NCBI GenBank assembly: GCA_003221895.1
Contig: QHUJ01000119.1
Coordinates: 62,001-126,000 of the forward strand
DNA: 64,000 nt
DNA from: Gemmatimonadota bacterium
GTDB taxonomy: Bacteria > Gemmatimonadota > Gemmatimonadetes > Gemmatimonadales > GWC2-71-9
Direction: 5' to 3'
Shown here: in pieces, positions 26,593 through 35,137 of the stretch
Position numbering within the stretch: position 1 is the stretch's first letter
How the letters are laid out: each line of letters starts with the position of its first letter
Program-made: the position numbers and the translations under genes
Notes under the pieces: model-generated
What the model saw: the letters and a program-made list of their open reading frames with translations, nothing else
What the model was told of the DNA's origin: nothing
Databases searched by the model: none

Positions 26593-27284
26593 TCCCCACC
26601 CCTCCCGCCGTGGCGGTGACGGCGCCTCGCCGCCTGGTGGACGGCCGCGAACGGGTCACACTCAACACGGCGTATGTGCGCGCGCTCGAGAGCGCAGGAC
26701 TCGTACCCCTCGCCGTGCCGACGATGCTCACGCCGGAGCACGCGAGCGCCGCCCTCTATGCCGTGCGCGGCCTGGTACTCACCGGGGGTGAAGACGTGGC
26801 ACCCGCTCGCTATGGAGCGACGCCCCACCCGCGTCTTGGTGACGTCGATCCCTCGCGCGACGCCGCGGAGGTCGCGTTGATCGACGCGGCGCGACAGCAC
26901 CGGCTCCCCATTCTCGCGATCTGCCGTGGTATTCAGATCCTCAACGTGGCGCTCGGCGGCACGCTCTATCAGGACCTGGAGAGCGAGCGTCCCGGCCCCG
27001 TGCCGCACAGCGATGAGACGTCGCGGCACGCAGTCCGCGTCGAGGCAGGCTCGCTGCTCGAGCGCACCCTCGGCGCGCGCTCGGCGAGCGTGAACAGCCG
27101 TCACCATCAGGCCATCCGCGATCTCGCCCCGGGACTCAAGGCGGTCGCCTGGGCGGAGGATGGCGTGATCGAAGGAGCAGAGCCGAAGAACGCAAACGAG
27201 CCCTGGATCGTCGCCGTCCAATGGCATCCGGAGGACCTTACGGAGCGCGCCTTGTTCCAGGGCTTCGCGCGGGCGGTCGCATGA
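26589..27284 (+). CDS. Class I glutamine amidotransferase-like hydrolase (PuuD/C26 type)
   Basis: 231 residues from a GTG overlapping the previous stop. The nucleophile elbow ILAICRGIQILN holds the catalytic cysteine and AVQWHPEDL holds the histidine-glutamate pair, as in gamma-glutamyl-GABA hydrolase PuuD and other C26 peptidases. LVLTGGEDVAPARYG is the family substrate loop. It would cleave gamma-glutamyl bonds in polyamine breakdown or similar amides. No other putrescine-pathway gene is nearby, so the exact substrate is open. Confidence 0.85.
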   Translation: MIPTPPAVAVTAPRRLVDGRERVTLNTAYVRALESAGLVPLAVPTMLTPEHASAALYAVRGLVLTGGEDVAPARYGATPHPRLGDVDPSRDAAEVALIDAARQHRLPILAICRGIQILNVALGGTLYQDLESERPGPVPHSDETSRHAVRVEAGSLLERTLGARSASVNSRHHQAIRDLAPGLKAVAWAEDGVIEGAEPKNANEPWIVAVQWHPEDLTERALFQGFARAVA

Positions 27285-27718
27285 CCGCGGTGGCCCACGA
27301 TTTCCCGTCGACCGCATGGGTCGATGCCTATGGGGCGGCGATCAATGCCAGCGAGGACTACCGCACCGCGTCCACGGAATGGACCCATGGCTCGGTTGCG
27401 CTGGTGCTGCCCGCGCAGCCGAGCATTGGCGTGCCGGAAGACATCGGCATCTGGCTGGACCTCGAACGCGGCACCTGCCGCGCGGCAAAGCTGGTCACTC
27501 GCGATGAAGCGCAGCGAGCACCGTTCGTCCTGACGGCCGAGTACAAGCATTGGAAGGCGATCATCAAGAAGGAACTGGGGCCGATCGCCGGGATCATGCA
27601 GCGCAAAGTGGCGCTGCAGGGATCGCTGCCCATCGTCGTGCGCTTCATCAAGTCAGCGGAAGCGTTGGTCGATGCGGCAACCCGCGTCCCGACGCGGTTC
27701 CTCGACGAAGCGCGGTGA
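27281..27718 (+). CDS. SCP2 sterol-carrier-domain protein
   Basis: 145 residues, ATG overlapping the C26 stop. A small SCP2-like fold is suggested by GIWLDLERGTCRAAKLVTRDEAQRAPFVLTAEYKHWKAIIKKELGPIAGIMQRKVALQGSLPIVVRFIKSAEALV, the region that lines the hydrophobic tunnel in SCP2 proteins. It could bind acyl chains or other lipids. It sits between the C26 hydrolase and the hybrid histidine kinase with 4-bp overlaps on both sides; no specific role is apparent. Confidence 0.8.
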   Translation: MTAVAHDFPSTAWVDAYGAAINASEDYRTASTEWTHGSVALVLPAQPSIGVPEDIGIWLDLERGTCRAAKLVTRDEAQRAPFVLTAEYKHWKAIIKKELGPIAGIMQRKVALQGSLPIVVRFIKSAEALVDAATRVPTRFLDEAR

Positions 27719-29712
27719 AAGCCCTTTCGGTCGCCGACGTCCTCAATCGCCTCACTGGTCTTTCGCAGGAGCTCGCCGGGGCGTTTCGCCCCGCCTCGAT
27801 TGTCGAAATCATCGCGCGCACTCTAACGGAGCTGCTCGCGCCCGCCCGCCTGTCGGTCATGCTGCTCGATGTCGACACCAACAGCCTCACCGTCACCTAC
27901 CACAACGGCCCGCGACCCGCGACCACCGATGAGCCGCTGCTGCAGCTCGCGCTGCGGCGCGGGCCGCTGGTGTTCCCCGACCGCGTCGCGCTCCGCGCCG
28001 GCGAGCTGGGCGTGACCGTCGACCGGCCGTCGCCGGCAAGCTGGCTCGGCGTTCCCATCGTCGCCGTATCGCGAATAATCGGCGCCGTCGCCATGGAAGG
28101 AGACCGCACCCACGCGCTGGACGATGACGCGCTGCTGTTCACACGCGCGGTCCTGGCGCAGGCGGGCATCGCCCTCGAGAATGCGCGCCTGGTCGAGCTG
28201 CTCTCGAGCGGCAAGCGGGAGTGGGAGCAGACGGTGGACGCCTTCAATCAGGCGATCTGTTACGTGGACCCGCAGGGCCTGGTCCGCCGCGCCAATCGCG
28301 TCTTCGCCGAGCTGATCAAGCTGCCGGTCACCGCGCTCGCGGGACGCTCCTGGCTCACGCTGTTGCCGCCCGCATGGGCGGAGCCGGTCGCACGGCTTCT
28401 CGCCGCCAGCTCCACCGAGGCAAGCGCGCCGCTCGAGGTCCGTGCCGGCGACCGGATCCTTCTGGTCACCGCCATCCCGTCTGGAGAGCCGGGTGCGGCT
28501 GTGCTCCTGTTCGAGGATCAAACCGAGAAGCGTCGCCTCCAGGACCAGCTCCTGCAATCCGAGAAAATGTCCGCGATCGGCCAGCTCATCGCCGGCGTGG
28601 CGCACGACCTCAACAACCCGCTCGCATCGGTCGTCGGCTTCAGCGATCTCCTGGGGGAAGCGGCCGACGTGCCGCCGCGGCTCGCCGAGCCCCTGGCGGT
28701 GATCCGCCAGGAGGCCGAGCGCGCGTCCGCGATCGTACGCAACCTGCTGTCGTTCGCGCGCCGCCAGGAGGGCGAGCGGCAGCTGCAGTCGATCCGGCCC
28801 ATCCTCGAATCCACCCATCAGCTGCTGAGGAATCAGCTGATGGCTGCGCACATCGAGCTGACGCTGGAATTCGAGCCTGGCCTGCCCGAAGTCGAGGTGC
28901 ACGCCAATCAGATCAAGCAGGTGTTCGTCAACATCATCAACAATGCCGCCCAGGCGATAGCCACCACGCGCGCGAAAGACGGCAACGCGGGGGAGGGAGG
29001 CCGAATCGAGATCATCACGCGCTGCGAACCCGATGGTCTCTCGGTCAACGTCTCGGACAACGGCCCGGGAATACCGGAAGACGTCGCGCAGCACGTGTTC
29101 GAGCCGTTCTTCAGCACCAAGTCGGAAGGGGAAGGTACCGGTCTCGGTCTTTCCATCTGTCTCGGCATTGTGAAAGAGCACGGCGGCAGCATGCGGGTCG
29201 ATCCCGGCGGCGCGGTCAGCGGCCGGGGCGCCACCTTCACCGTCGAGCTCCCGCCGGGCGTGCGGCCGGAATTGAGTCCGCTCGGTCGCACAGGTCAGTC
29301 ACGCGCATCCGCCGAGCCGGCGCCCCCCGAACGGCTGGAGCGACTGCGGGTACTCGTGGTCGATGACGAGCCGCACATCCTCCACTACATGCAGGCCACG
29401 TTGGAAAGCTGGGGTCATGAGGTCGTCGTCGCGCGTGATGGCAGTCAGGCCTTGAAGCGCGCGCTGATGCAGCCGTTCGACATCATCATTTGCGACCTCC
29501 GCATGCCGCGCCTGGGCGGACGCGAGATGTTTCAGACGCTCGCGCGCATGCACCCCACGGTGGCTCAGCGTATCATCTTTGCGACGGGCGACACGGTCCG
29601 CGGCGATACGCTGCAATTCCTCGAAGAGCTGGGCCGTCCCTTCCTGCAAAAGCCCTTCAAACTCGATGCGCTGCGCCGCGTGCTCGCCGGGGTTGTGAAA
29701 GTCCCCGCGTAG
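27715..29712 (+). CDS. Hybrid histidine kinase (GAF-PAS-HisKA-HATPase-REC)
   Basis: 665 residues from GTG 27715. Domains in order: GAF (about 10-160), PAS (about 170-280), HisKA with phospho-acceptor histidine in AGVAHDLNNPLASVVGFSD, HATPase_c with N-box VFVNIINNAAQAI, G1 VSDNGPGIPEDV and G2 GEGTGLGLSICLGIVKEHGG, then a linker and a REC receiver (VLVVDDEPHILHY ... IIICDLRMPRLGG carrying the phospho-aspartate). No membrane segments, so it senses a cytoplasmic signal through GAF/PAS. An output response regulator is not encoded next to it. Confidence 0.93.
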   Translation: MKALSVADVLNRLTGLSQELAGAFRPASIVEIIARTLTELLAPARLSVMLLDVDTNSLTVTYHNGPRPATTDEPLLQLALRRGPLVFPDRVALRAGELGVTVDRPSPASWLGVPIVAVSRIIGAVAMEGDRTHALDDDALLFTRAVLAQAGIALENARLVELLSSGKREWEQTVDAFNQAICYVDPQGLVRRANRVFAELIKLPVTALAGRSWLTLLPPAWAEPVARLLAASSTEASAPLEVRAGDRILLVTAIPSGEPGAAVLLFEDQTEKRRLQDQLLQSEKMSAIGQLIAGVAHDLNNPLASVVGFSDLLGEAADVPPRLAEPLAVIRQEAERASAIVRNLLSFARRQEGERQLQSIRPILESTHQLLRNQLMAAHIELTLEFEPGLPEVEVHANQIKQVFVNIINNAAQAIATTRAKDGNAGEGGRIEIITRCEPDGLSVNVSDNGPGIPEDVAQHVFEPFFSTKSEGEGTGLGLSICLGIVKEHGGSMRVDPGGAVSGRGATFTVELPPGVRPELSPLGRTGQSRASAEPAPPERLERLRVLVVDDEPHILHYMQATLESWGHEVVVARDGSQALKRALMQPFDIIICDLRMPRLGGREMFQTLARMHPTVAQRIIFATGDTVRGDTLQFLEELGRPFLQKPFKLDALRRVLAGVVKVPA

Positions 29713-29741
29713 CGACGGCGCGCGGGAGGGGGGGGGCACCG

Positions 29742-30773
29742 ATGCGGGTGTTGCAGGTCGACTCCGGCCGCGAGTGGCGCGGCGGCCAAAACCAGGTCTG
29801 GTTGCTGTGCCGCGAGCTCGCTCGCCATCCAGACGTCGAGGAGACCCTCGTGACCAGGCAGGAAAGTGAGCTGGCGCGGCGCGCCACAGCCGCAGGTGTG
29901 CCCGTACAGGGCACCGCCTGGGACATCGGACTCGACCCGCGCGCCTGGTGGCTCCTGCGGCGCACGATTGCCGCCTTTCAACCCGACGTCATTCATGCGC
30001 ACGACAGCCACGCGCTGACGCTGGCAGCCACCGTGGCCATGGGCCGGAGGCTCGTCGCGACGCGCCGCGTGGACTTTCACGTCGGCCGCTTCGGCGCGTG
30101 GCGGCGGCCCGACCGCATCATCGCCGTGTCGGCCGCGGTGAAGAACGTGCTCACGCGCGACGGCATCGCGCCCGACGCGATTGTGGTGGTGCCGGACGGG
30201 GTCGATCCCGATGAGGTGCGCCGCGCGTCGGCTCCTCCGATCGGCATGCGCGGGCGGCTGGGACTTCCCGACAGGACCCCGCTCGCCGTCAACGCCGCGG
30301 CGCTGGTAGATCACAAAGACCAGCGCACGCTGATTCGCGCAGCCGCTTACGCGCGCCGGCTCGAGCCGTCACTCCACTGGGTCATTGCCGGCGACGGGCC
30401 GTTGCGCGCGAAGTTGACCGCCGAGATTTCGCGACTTCAGCTCGCGGATCGCGTGCATCTCGTGGGGTATGTCGACCCCGTTGACGCCTTGATCGCGGAA
30501 GCCGATGTGTTCGTGATGTCGTCGAAAGAGGAGGGATTCGGCAGCGTCATCCTGAACGCGCTGGCCCTCGGCCGGCCGGTGGTCGCGACCGAGGCGGGCG
30601 GGATTCCCGACATCCTGCCCGCCGAGGTGCTCGTGCCGGTCGGCGGCGCCGAGGCGCTAGCGCAGCGTGTGGTGGAGATGGTGCGGCGCCCCACCGCTCT
30701 TCCCTTCCCCGAGCGCTTCAGCGCGACCGTGGTGGCACGCGAAGTCTTGGAAGTCTACAAGGCACTCTCCTAG
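29742..30773 (+). CDS. Glycosyltransferase family 4
   Basis: 343 residues, ATG preceded by a G-rich ribosome site (GGGAGG). GT-B fold: N-terminal strand MRVLQVDSGREWRGGQNQV with the glycine loop, PDVIHAHDSHALTLAA, and the C-terminal nucleotide-sugar half with VNAAALVDHKDQRTLIRAA, WVIAGDGPLRAKLT, and MSSKEEGFGSVILNALALGRPVVATEAGGIPD, where the ExxxxxxxE motif binds the donor sugar. It probably adds a sugar to a lipopolysaccharide or other envelope glycan. Next to a GT2 transferase, so a short envelope-glycan cluster is likely. Confidence 0.92.
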   Translation: MRVLQVDSGREWRGGQNQVWLLCRELARHPDVEETLVTRQESELARRATAAGVPVQGTAWDIGLDPRAWWLLRRTIAAFQPDVIHAHDSHALTLAATVAMGRRLVATRRVDFHVGRFGAWRRPDRIIAVSAAVKNVLTRDGIAPDAIVVVPDGVDPDEVRRASAPPIGMRGRLGLPDRTPLAVNAAALVDHKDQRTLIRAAAYARRLEPSLHWVIAGDGPLRAKLTAEISRLQLADRVHLVGYVDPVDALIAEADVFVMSSKEEGFGSVILNALALGRPVVATEAGGIPDILPAEVLVPVGGAEALAQRVVEMVRRPTALPFPERFSATVVAREVLEVYKALS

Positions 30774-30783
30774 ATTCAGGGCC

Positions 30784-32346
30784 ATGATTTACGTCTGCGT
30801 TCCAGTTCACAATGAGGCCAGGACGGTCGGCCTGGTTCTCTGGAAGGTCCGCCAGGTCTTCACGGCGTTCGTGCGTGAATACCAGATCATCGCGTGCGAC
30901 GATGCATCGACCGACGGCACGGCCGACGTGCTTGCTTCCTACGCCCGTGTCCTGCCGTTGACGGTCATCAAGCACCGCAAGAGAGAGGGATACGCGCGCA
31001 CGCTCGAAGAGCTGTTGCGGCTTGCCCTCCAGCGGACCGACCGACCCAAACGCGACTGCGCGATCACGCTGCACGCGGACTTCGTACACGCACCCGAGAC
31101 CATGGATGAGATGGTCAAGCGGATCGAGTCCGGAGCGGATCTCGTGGTCGCCGAGCAAAACCGCGCCCTTGGCACGATCCGCAGCTGGCCGGAGCGCCTC
31201 GCGCGGCAGTGGGCGCCCCGCCTGCTGCGGGTGGGAGGCGCCGTAAAGGACTCCGTCTCCGGCTTCGTTGCGCTGCGGCTGATCGTGCTGCGCCAGGCGA
31301 CCCGGGGTGGCAGCGCCGAGCCGCCGTTGCTCACCACCGAAGGATGGGCGGCGAATGCGGAGCTGCTGGCACGCCTCAGCGTGTACGCCCGGCGCCTGGA
31401 GGTCGTCCCCAGCGCCGCGCGGTACGACCTGCAGCAGCGCCCGTCGCGAGCGAAGCCCTGGCAGCAACTGCTCTCGGCCTGGCGATCGCGCTCCCTCATC
31501 AGTGCCGCCCGGAAGGGCTCGGGCGTCATCGTGCTTGCTCTCCTCGCATCAGGAAACACACTCGCCCAAGACACCGTCTGCACCGGTGTCCCGGCTGGCT
31601 CGTCTACGACCGCTGCGGCGGCGACAGTCGCCGTTGTTCCGATGATCAAACGGACACCCGCCGTGCCGTTCCCCGTCGGTGAGCGGTTGACGTTCAGCGC
31701 GAAGTACGGAGTGTTCAGTGTCGGCACCGCGACAATGGAGGTGATCGGGATCGACACGGTGCACCAGGCAGAGACCGTCCACATCCGGTTCAAGATCACG
31801 GGCGGCGCGCTGTGGTACCACCTCGATCAAACCATCGAGTCCTGGGTGGGACTCTATGATTTCCGGTCGCGGCGTTTCTCAAACATCCAGGATGAGCGTG
31901 GCAAGCACCGTGAGTCGCGGTTCGAGATTTTCCCCGATTCCGGCTTCTATCGCGAAGCGGGACGTGACACGACTGCAGCGACGGTGCAGGACCCGTTGGA
32001 TGATGCCTCGTTCCTGTATTGGATTCGCACGGTGCCGCTCGAGGTTGGCAAACGGTACGAATATGCGCGCTATTTCCGCCCGGACCGCAACCCCGTCATT
32101 ATTGAAGTGCTCGGCCACGACAAGGTGAGTGTGGCCGGCAAGAAGTGGCGCGCGCTCGTCGTGCGCCCCAAGATTCCCCAGGGCCGAGGCATCCTGGCGG
32201 AGAAGTCGGAGACGCGCATCTGGCTCTCCGACGACAAGCAACGGCTGGTGCTCGCGATTCAGTCGAACTTCTCGTTCGGTCAGGTCACGCTGAAGCTCAA
32301 GGACTACGTAGTCCCGGGAGCAGAGGGAGGGGCAGACAAGCAATGA
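30784..32346 (+). CDS. GT2 glycosyltransferase fused to DUF3108 domain
   Basis: 520 residues from ATG 30784. Residues 1-~230 are a GT-A family 2 transferase: VCVPVHNEARTVG, IACDDASTDGTADVL and ITLHADFVHAPETMD, where the DxD position has HAD. A segment GSGVIVLALLASGNTLAQD (about 246-265) looks like a signal peptide or single membrane span. After it comes a DUF3108 beta-sandwich (VGERLTFSAKYGVFSVGTATMEV ... WLSDDKQRLVLAI), usually a separate exported protein. The reading frame is continuous; an in-frame GTG at 31531 could instead start the exported part. A true bitopic fusion would place the transferase inside and DUF3108 outside the membrane. Confidence 0.85.
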   Translation: MIYVCVPVHNEARTVGLVLWKVRQVFTAFVREYQIIACDDASTDGTADVLASYARVLPLTVIKHRKREGYARTLEELLRLALQRTDRPKRDCAITLHADFVHAPETMDEMVKRIESGADLVVAEQNRALGTIRSWPERLARQWAPRLLRVGGAVKDSVSGFVALRLIVLRQATRGGSAEPPLLTTEGWAANAELLARLSVYARRLEVVPSAARYDLQQRPSRAKPWQQLLSAWRSRSLISAARKGSGVIVLALLASGNTLAQDTVCTGVPAGSSTTAAAATVAVVPMIKRTPAVPFPVGERLTFSAKYGVFSVGTATMEVIGIDTVHQAETVHIRFKITGGALWYHLDQTIESWVGLYDFRSRRFSNIQDERGKHRESRFEIFPDSGFYREAGRDTTAATVQDPLDDASFLYWIRTVPLEVGKRYEYARYFRPDRNPVIIEVLGHDKVSVAGKKWRALVVRPKIPQGRGILAEKSETRIWLSDDKQRLVLAIQSNFSFGQVTLKLKDYVVPGAEGGADKQ

Positions 32347-33302
32347 CCGAGTACCGCGAAGCCGACTTCTCCCGCCTCAAGACCGTCCCGATTGCCAAAC
32401 GCCCCAACAAAGTCGACGCTACCCTGCTCGCCAAGCCGCCCCTGCCCTCCGACCGCTCGTTCCGCGCCTTCATCGATGCGCTGCCGTCGATCCTCGCCGC
32501 AGAGGACCTGCGCTACGTCGTCGACCAGATCGTGGCCGCCGCCGGACGGCGCGGGATCCTGGCGATGCTCGGCGGCCACGTGATCAAGGTCGGGCTCGCA
32601 CCCTTGCTCATCGCGTTGATGCGCCGCCGCGCGATTACCATCGTGGCGATGAACGGCAGCGCCGCGATCCACGACTTTGAGCTCGCCGCCTACGGCGGCA
32701 CAAGTGAAGACGTCGCGGCCGGGTTGAGTGACGGAACGTTCGGCATGGCGGAAGAGACCGGCCGCGAGATGAACGCGGCATTGGCGCGCGGCGTCAAGAC
32801 GCAGCAGGGCGCCGGTGAAGCGCTCGCCGACTACCTGAGCTCGCGGCAGGATCTCCCGGGGAAAGATGTCTCCGTGCTGCTCGCGTGCGCGGAGCTGGGT
32901 GTTCCGGTTACGGTGCATGCGGCGATCGGCGCCGAAATCATTCATCAGCATCCCAGCGCCGACGGCGCGGTACTCGGCGCGACCAGCCACCGCGATTTCA
33001 AGCGGCTCGCCGGCGCGCTCCCCGATGTCGACGGCGGCGGCGTCGTACTCAACCTCGGCAGCGCCGTCGTCATGCCCGAAGTTTTCCTCAAGGCGCTGAC
33101 CGTCGCGCGGAACCTCAACGGCGGGCGTCCCAAAAACTTCACCGCGTGCGACTGCGACATGCAGCGCCACTATCGGCCCCGCGTGAATGTGGTCGAGCGA
33201 CCGACGCTCGCGGGCGGGCGTGGCATTCAGCTCACCGGTCACCACGAGATTCTGTTGCCGCTGTTAGCGTGGTCGGTGCTGTCGCGCCTGGACGGGAAGT
33301 AG
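32343..33302 (+). CDS. Conserved protein of unknown function
   Basis: 319 residues, ATG overlapping the previous stop. I do not recognise the family. Visible features: a GGHVIKVGLAPLLIALM strand-helix, IVAMNGSAAIHDFELAAYGGTSEDVAAGL, GTFGMAEETGREMN, and a C-terminal FTACDCDMQRHYRPRVNVVERPT with two cysteines around an aspartate. Repeated histidines and acidic residues (HDFE, EIIHQHP, TGHHE) suggest a metal- or nucleotide-binding enzyme, and the glycine pattern suggests a Rossmann-like fold. It follows the glycosyltransferases and could act in the same envelope or sugar pathway. Confidence 0.7.
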   Translation: MTEYREADFSRLKTVPIAKRPNKVDATLLAKPPLPSDRSFRAFIDALPSILAAEDLRYVVDQIVAAAGRRGILAMLGGHVIKVGLAPLLIALMRRRAITIVAMNGSAAIHDFELAAYGGTSEDVAAGLSDGTFGMAEETGREMNAALARGVKTQQGAGEALADYLSSRQDLPGKDVSVLLACAELGVPVTVHAAIGAEIIHQHPSADGAVLGATSHRDFKRLAGALPDVDGGGVVLNLGSAVVMPEVFLKALTVARNLNGGRPKNFTACDCDMQRHYRPRVNVVERPTLAGGRGIQLTGHHEILLPLLAWSVLSRLDGK

Positions 33303-33310
33303 GGTAGTCC

Positions 33311-33772
33311 ATGCGGCTCCGCGCCCGTGCCGTCATCGTGATGGTGCTGATCAGCGGATGCGTTACGCGAACCGTCAAGCAGGGACAGGCGATCGAGGTG
33401 GCCGGTAACGGACGACCCGGCGACGTCGAGGCGGTGGTAAGGCTCGCGATCGCACTCGACGCAACCGGCGATCGGGGTGCCGACACGTTGTACACGCCGG
33501 AGGCAATCGTCATCAGAAATGCGCGGGGGCGGCTGGCCGCGCCGCGCTTCGCCGGGATCACGAGCACGACCGGGGCGGGCCGCGTGACGATCACGGCGGC
33601 AACCGCGAATGTCGAAGGGCGCTTCGCCTGGGTGCTAGTGGATTACAACTGGCTCAACCCGACCGAACGCCGGGAGGAAGCCGGCCGGGCGACATTCATC
33701 TGTGAACGGCGAGGAGAGAACTGGAAGATTGCGCATGCGCACTCGAGCCAGCCCCTCCCGTGGGAGCCTTAG
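33311..33772 (+). CDS. NTF2/SnoaL-like lipoprotein
   Basis: 153 residues. The signal RARAVIVMVLISGC ends in a lipobox. The mature part has the cone-shaped NTF2 outline: helix AVVRLAIALDATGDRGADTLYTPEA, strands and the closing segment FAWVLVDYNWLNPTERREEAGRATFICERRGENWKIAHAHSS, which is the usual C-terminal strand-turn-strand of SnoaL/ketosteroid-isomerase-like proteins. No catalytic set is evident. Its TAG stop is shared in a 4-base overlap with the convergent small membrane protein gene. Confidence 0.8.
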   Translation: MRLRARAVIVMVLISGCVTRTVKQGQAIEVAGNGRPGDVEAVVRLAIALDATGDRGADTLYTPEAIVIRNARGRLAAPRFAGITSTTGAGRVTITAATANVEGRFAWVLVDYNWLNPTERREEAGRATFICERRGENWKIAHAHSSQPLPWEP

Positions 33773-33987
33773 GACGCGTCCGCGCGGCCTTTGATCATGT
33801 CGCGAACGCGGTCAGCCGTGGACGGGCTGAGGATGCGTAGCGCCATATAGAAGAAGAAGCCGATGACTGCCAACGTGAGGACCGTCATCGCGATGCCAAA
33901 GAGGCTGCCAATGATCCCAAACACAAGTTTGAGAGCGAGCCAGGCCACAATGGCGAGCAGCGCGAACCCGAGAATGCTCCGGAACAT
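33769..33987 (-). CDS. Small two-helix membrane protein
   Basis: 72 residues with GGAGGG six bases before the ATG. Two hydrophobic stretches, ILGFALLAIVAWLALKLVFGIIG and LFGIAMTVLTLAVIGFFFYMALRIL, are followed by a basic tail (DRVRDMIKGRADAS) that would stay in the cytoplasm. No family signature. It converges on the NTF2-like lipoprotein gene and is divergent from glycine oxidase. Confidence 0.75.
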   Translation of the reverse strand: MFRSILGFALLAIVAWLALKLVFGIIGSLFGIAMTVLTLAVIGFFFYMALRILSPSTADRVRDMIKGRADAS

Positions 33988-34030
33988 GATACCCTCCGTG
34001 GTGTCCGGTGCGTCTGCAGCGTACGCCTAA

Positions 34031-35137
34031 ATGTCGCACAAAGTTTCGTCCTGTGAAGTGTTGGTGGCCGGCGGCGGCATCATCGGCTCGGCCTGCGCCC
34101 GCGCCGCGGCGGCGCGCGGACTTCGCGTCATCATCTGCGAGCCCGGCCCCGACCCCACCGCTGCGTCGGCAGCGTCCGCCGGTATCCTGGCTCCGCAGAT
34201 CGAAAGCACCGACGAGAGCCTGCGGGCTCTGGGACTGCGCGCCCGTGAGCTCTACGACACGCTCGCCGGTAGCCTCGCCGAAACGACGGGAATCGACATC
34301 GGGCTGTGGCGCGACGGCGTCGCGTCGCTCGCGTTCACGGAGCCCGAGGCGCAGCGGTTGCGCGACGCCGTCGCGCACCAGCGGCAAGCCGGGCTGAGGT
34401 GCGACTGGCTCGAAGCCGCCGATGTTGCAGAACGGTTCCCCGCGGCCGCGCCGTGCATGGGTGCGCTGTTTGCGCCGGAGGATGGCGCCGTGGACGCGCC
34501 TGCGTTGACCCGCGCGCTGCGGGACGACGCGAAACGCCTGGGCGCGCGGACCATGGCGACGCGCGTGAACCGCATCACCACGATTCTTGGTCGGGCAACC
34601 GGCGTCGAGATTCCCGCGGGCAAGATCAAAGCGGAGCACGTCGTCATCGCCGCAGGCGCGTGGTCGCCGCAGATCGACCACTTGCCCCGGCATCTTCCGG
34701 TGGAGCCGGTGCGCGGACAGATGGCGGCTGCGCCCTGGCCCATGACGATGCCTCGCACCGTGCTCTACTATGACCATGCGTACGTGCTGGCCCGCGGTGG
34801 GGAGGCATTGTTCGGCAGCACGATGGAGCACGTCGGCTTTCATGGCGGCGTGACCGAGACGGGCATCGCGCAAATCGTGGCTGCCGCGCAGCGGCTGCTG
34901 CCCAGCCTGCCGGCGACTCCCACGCGCGCCTGGTCTGGACTGCGTCCCCTCACGCCCGATGGCCGCCCCATCGTCGGCCCCGACCCCGATGTGCGCGGTC
35001 TGTGGTACGCGACTGGTCACGGCCGCAATGGGGTGCTGCTCGCCGGCCTGACCGGGGACATCATCGCAAGCCTCATCACGACAGGGGCCTCCGAGATAGA
35101 GATTGCTTCGCTGGCCCCGGAGCGTTTTAGTTCATAA
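34031..35137 (+). CDS. FAD-dependent glycine oxidase (ThiO type)
   Basis: 368 residues. The dinucleotide-binding start VLVAGGGIIGSACARAAAARG and the D-amino-acid-oxidase family features (SAGILAPQIE, VDAPALTRALRDDAKRLGA, VIAAGAWS, RPLTPDGRPIVGPDP, YATGHGRNGVLLA) indicate a ThiO-like enzyme that oxidises glycine to iminoglycine for thiazole synthesis. Other thi genes are not nearby, so a D-amino-acid or sarcosine oxidase role cannot be excluded. Its TAA stop is followed directly by the ATG of the zinc-ribbon protein. Confidence 0.85.
   Translation: MSHKVSSCEVLVAGGGIIGSACARAAAARGLRVIICEPGPDPTAASAASAGILAPQIESTDESLRALGLRARELYDTLAGSLAETTGIDIGLWRDGVASLAFTEPEAQRLRDAVAHQRQAGLRCDWLEAADVAERFPAAAPCMGALFAPEDGAVDAPALTRALRDDAKRLGARTMATRVNRITTILGRATGVEIPAGKIKAEHVVIAAGAWSPQIDHLPRHLPVEPVRGQMAAAPWPMTMPRTVLYYDHAYVLARGGEALFGSTMEHVGFHGGVTETGIAQIVAAAQRLLPSLPATPTRAWSGLRPLTPDGRPIVGPDPDVRGLWYATGHGRNGVLLAGLTGDIIASLITTGASEIEIASLAPERFSS

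Noticed and set aside
26589-27284. Polyamine (Puu) catabolic operon
   Set aside because: Only the PuuD-like hydrolase is present; no PuuA, B, C or transporter is nearby.
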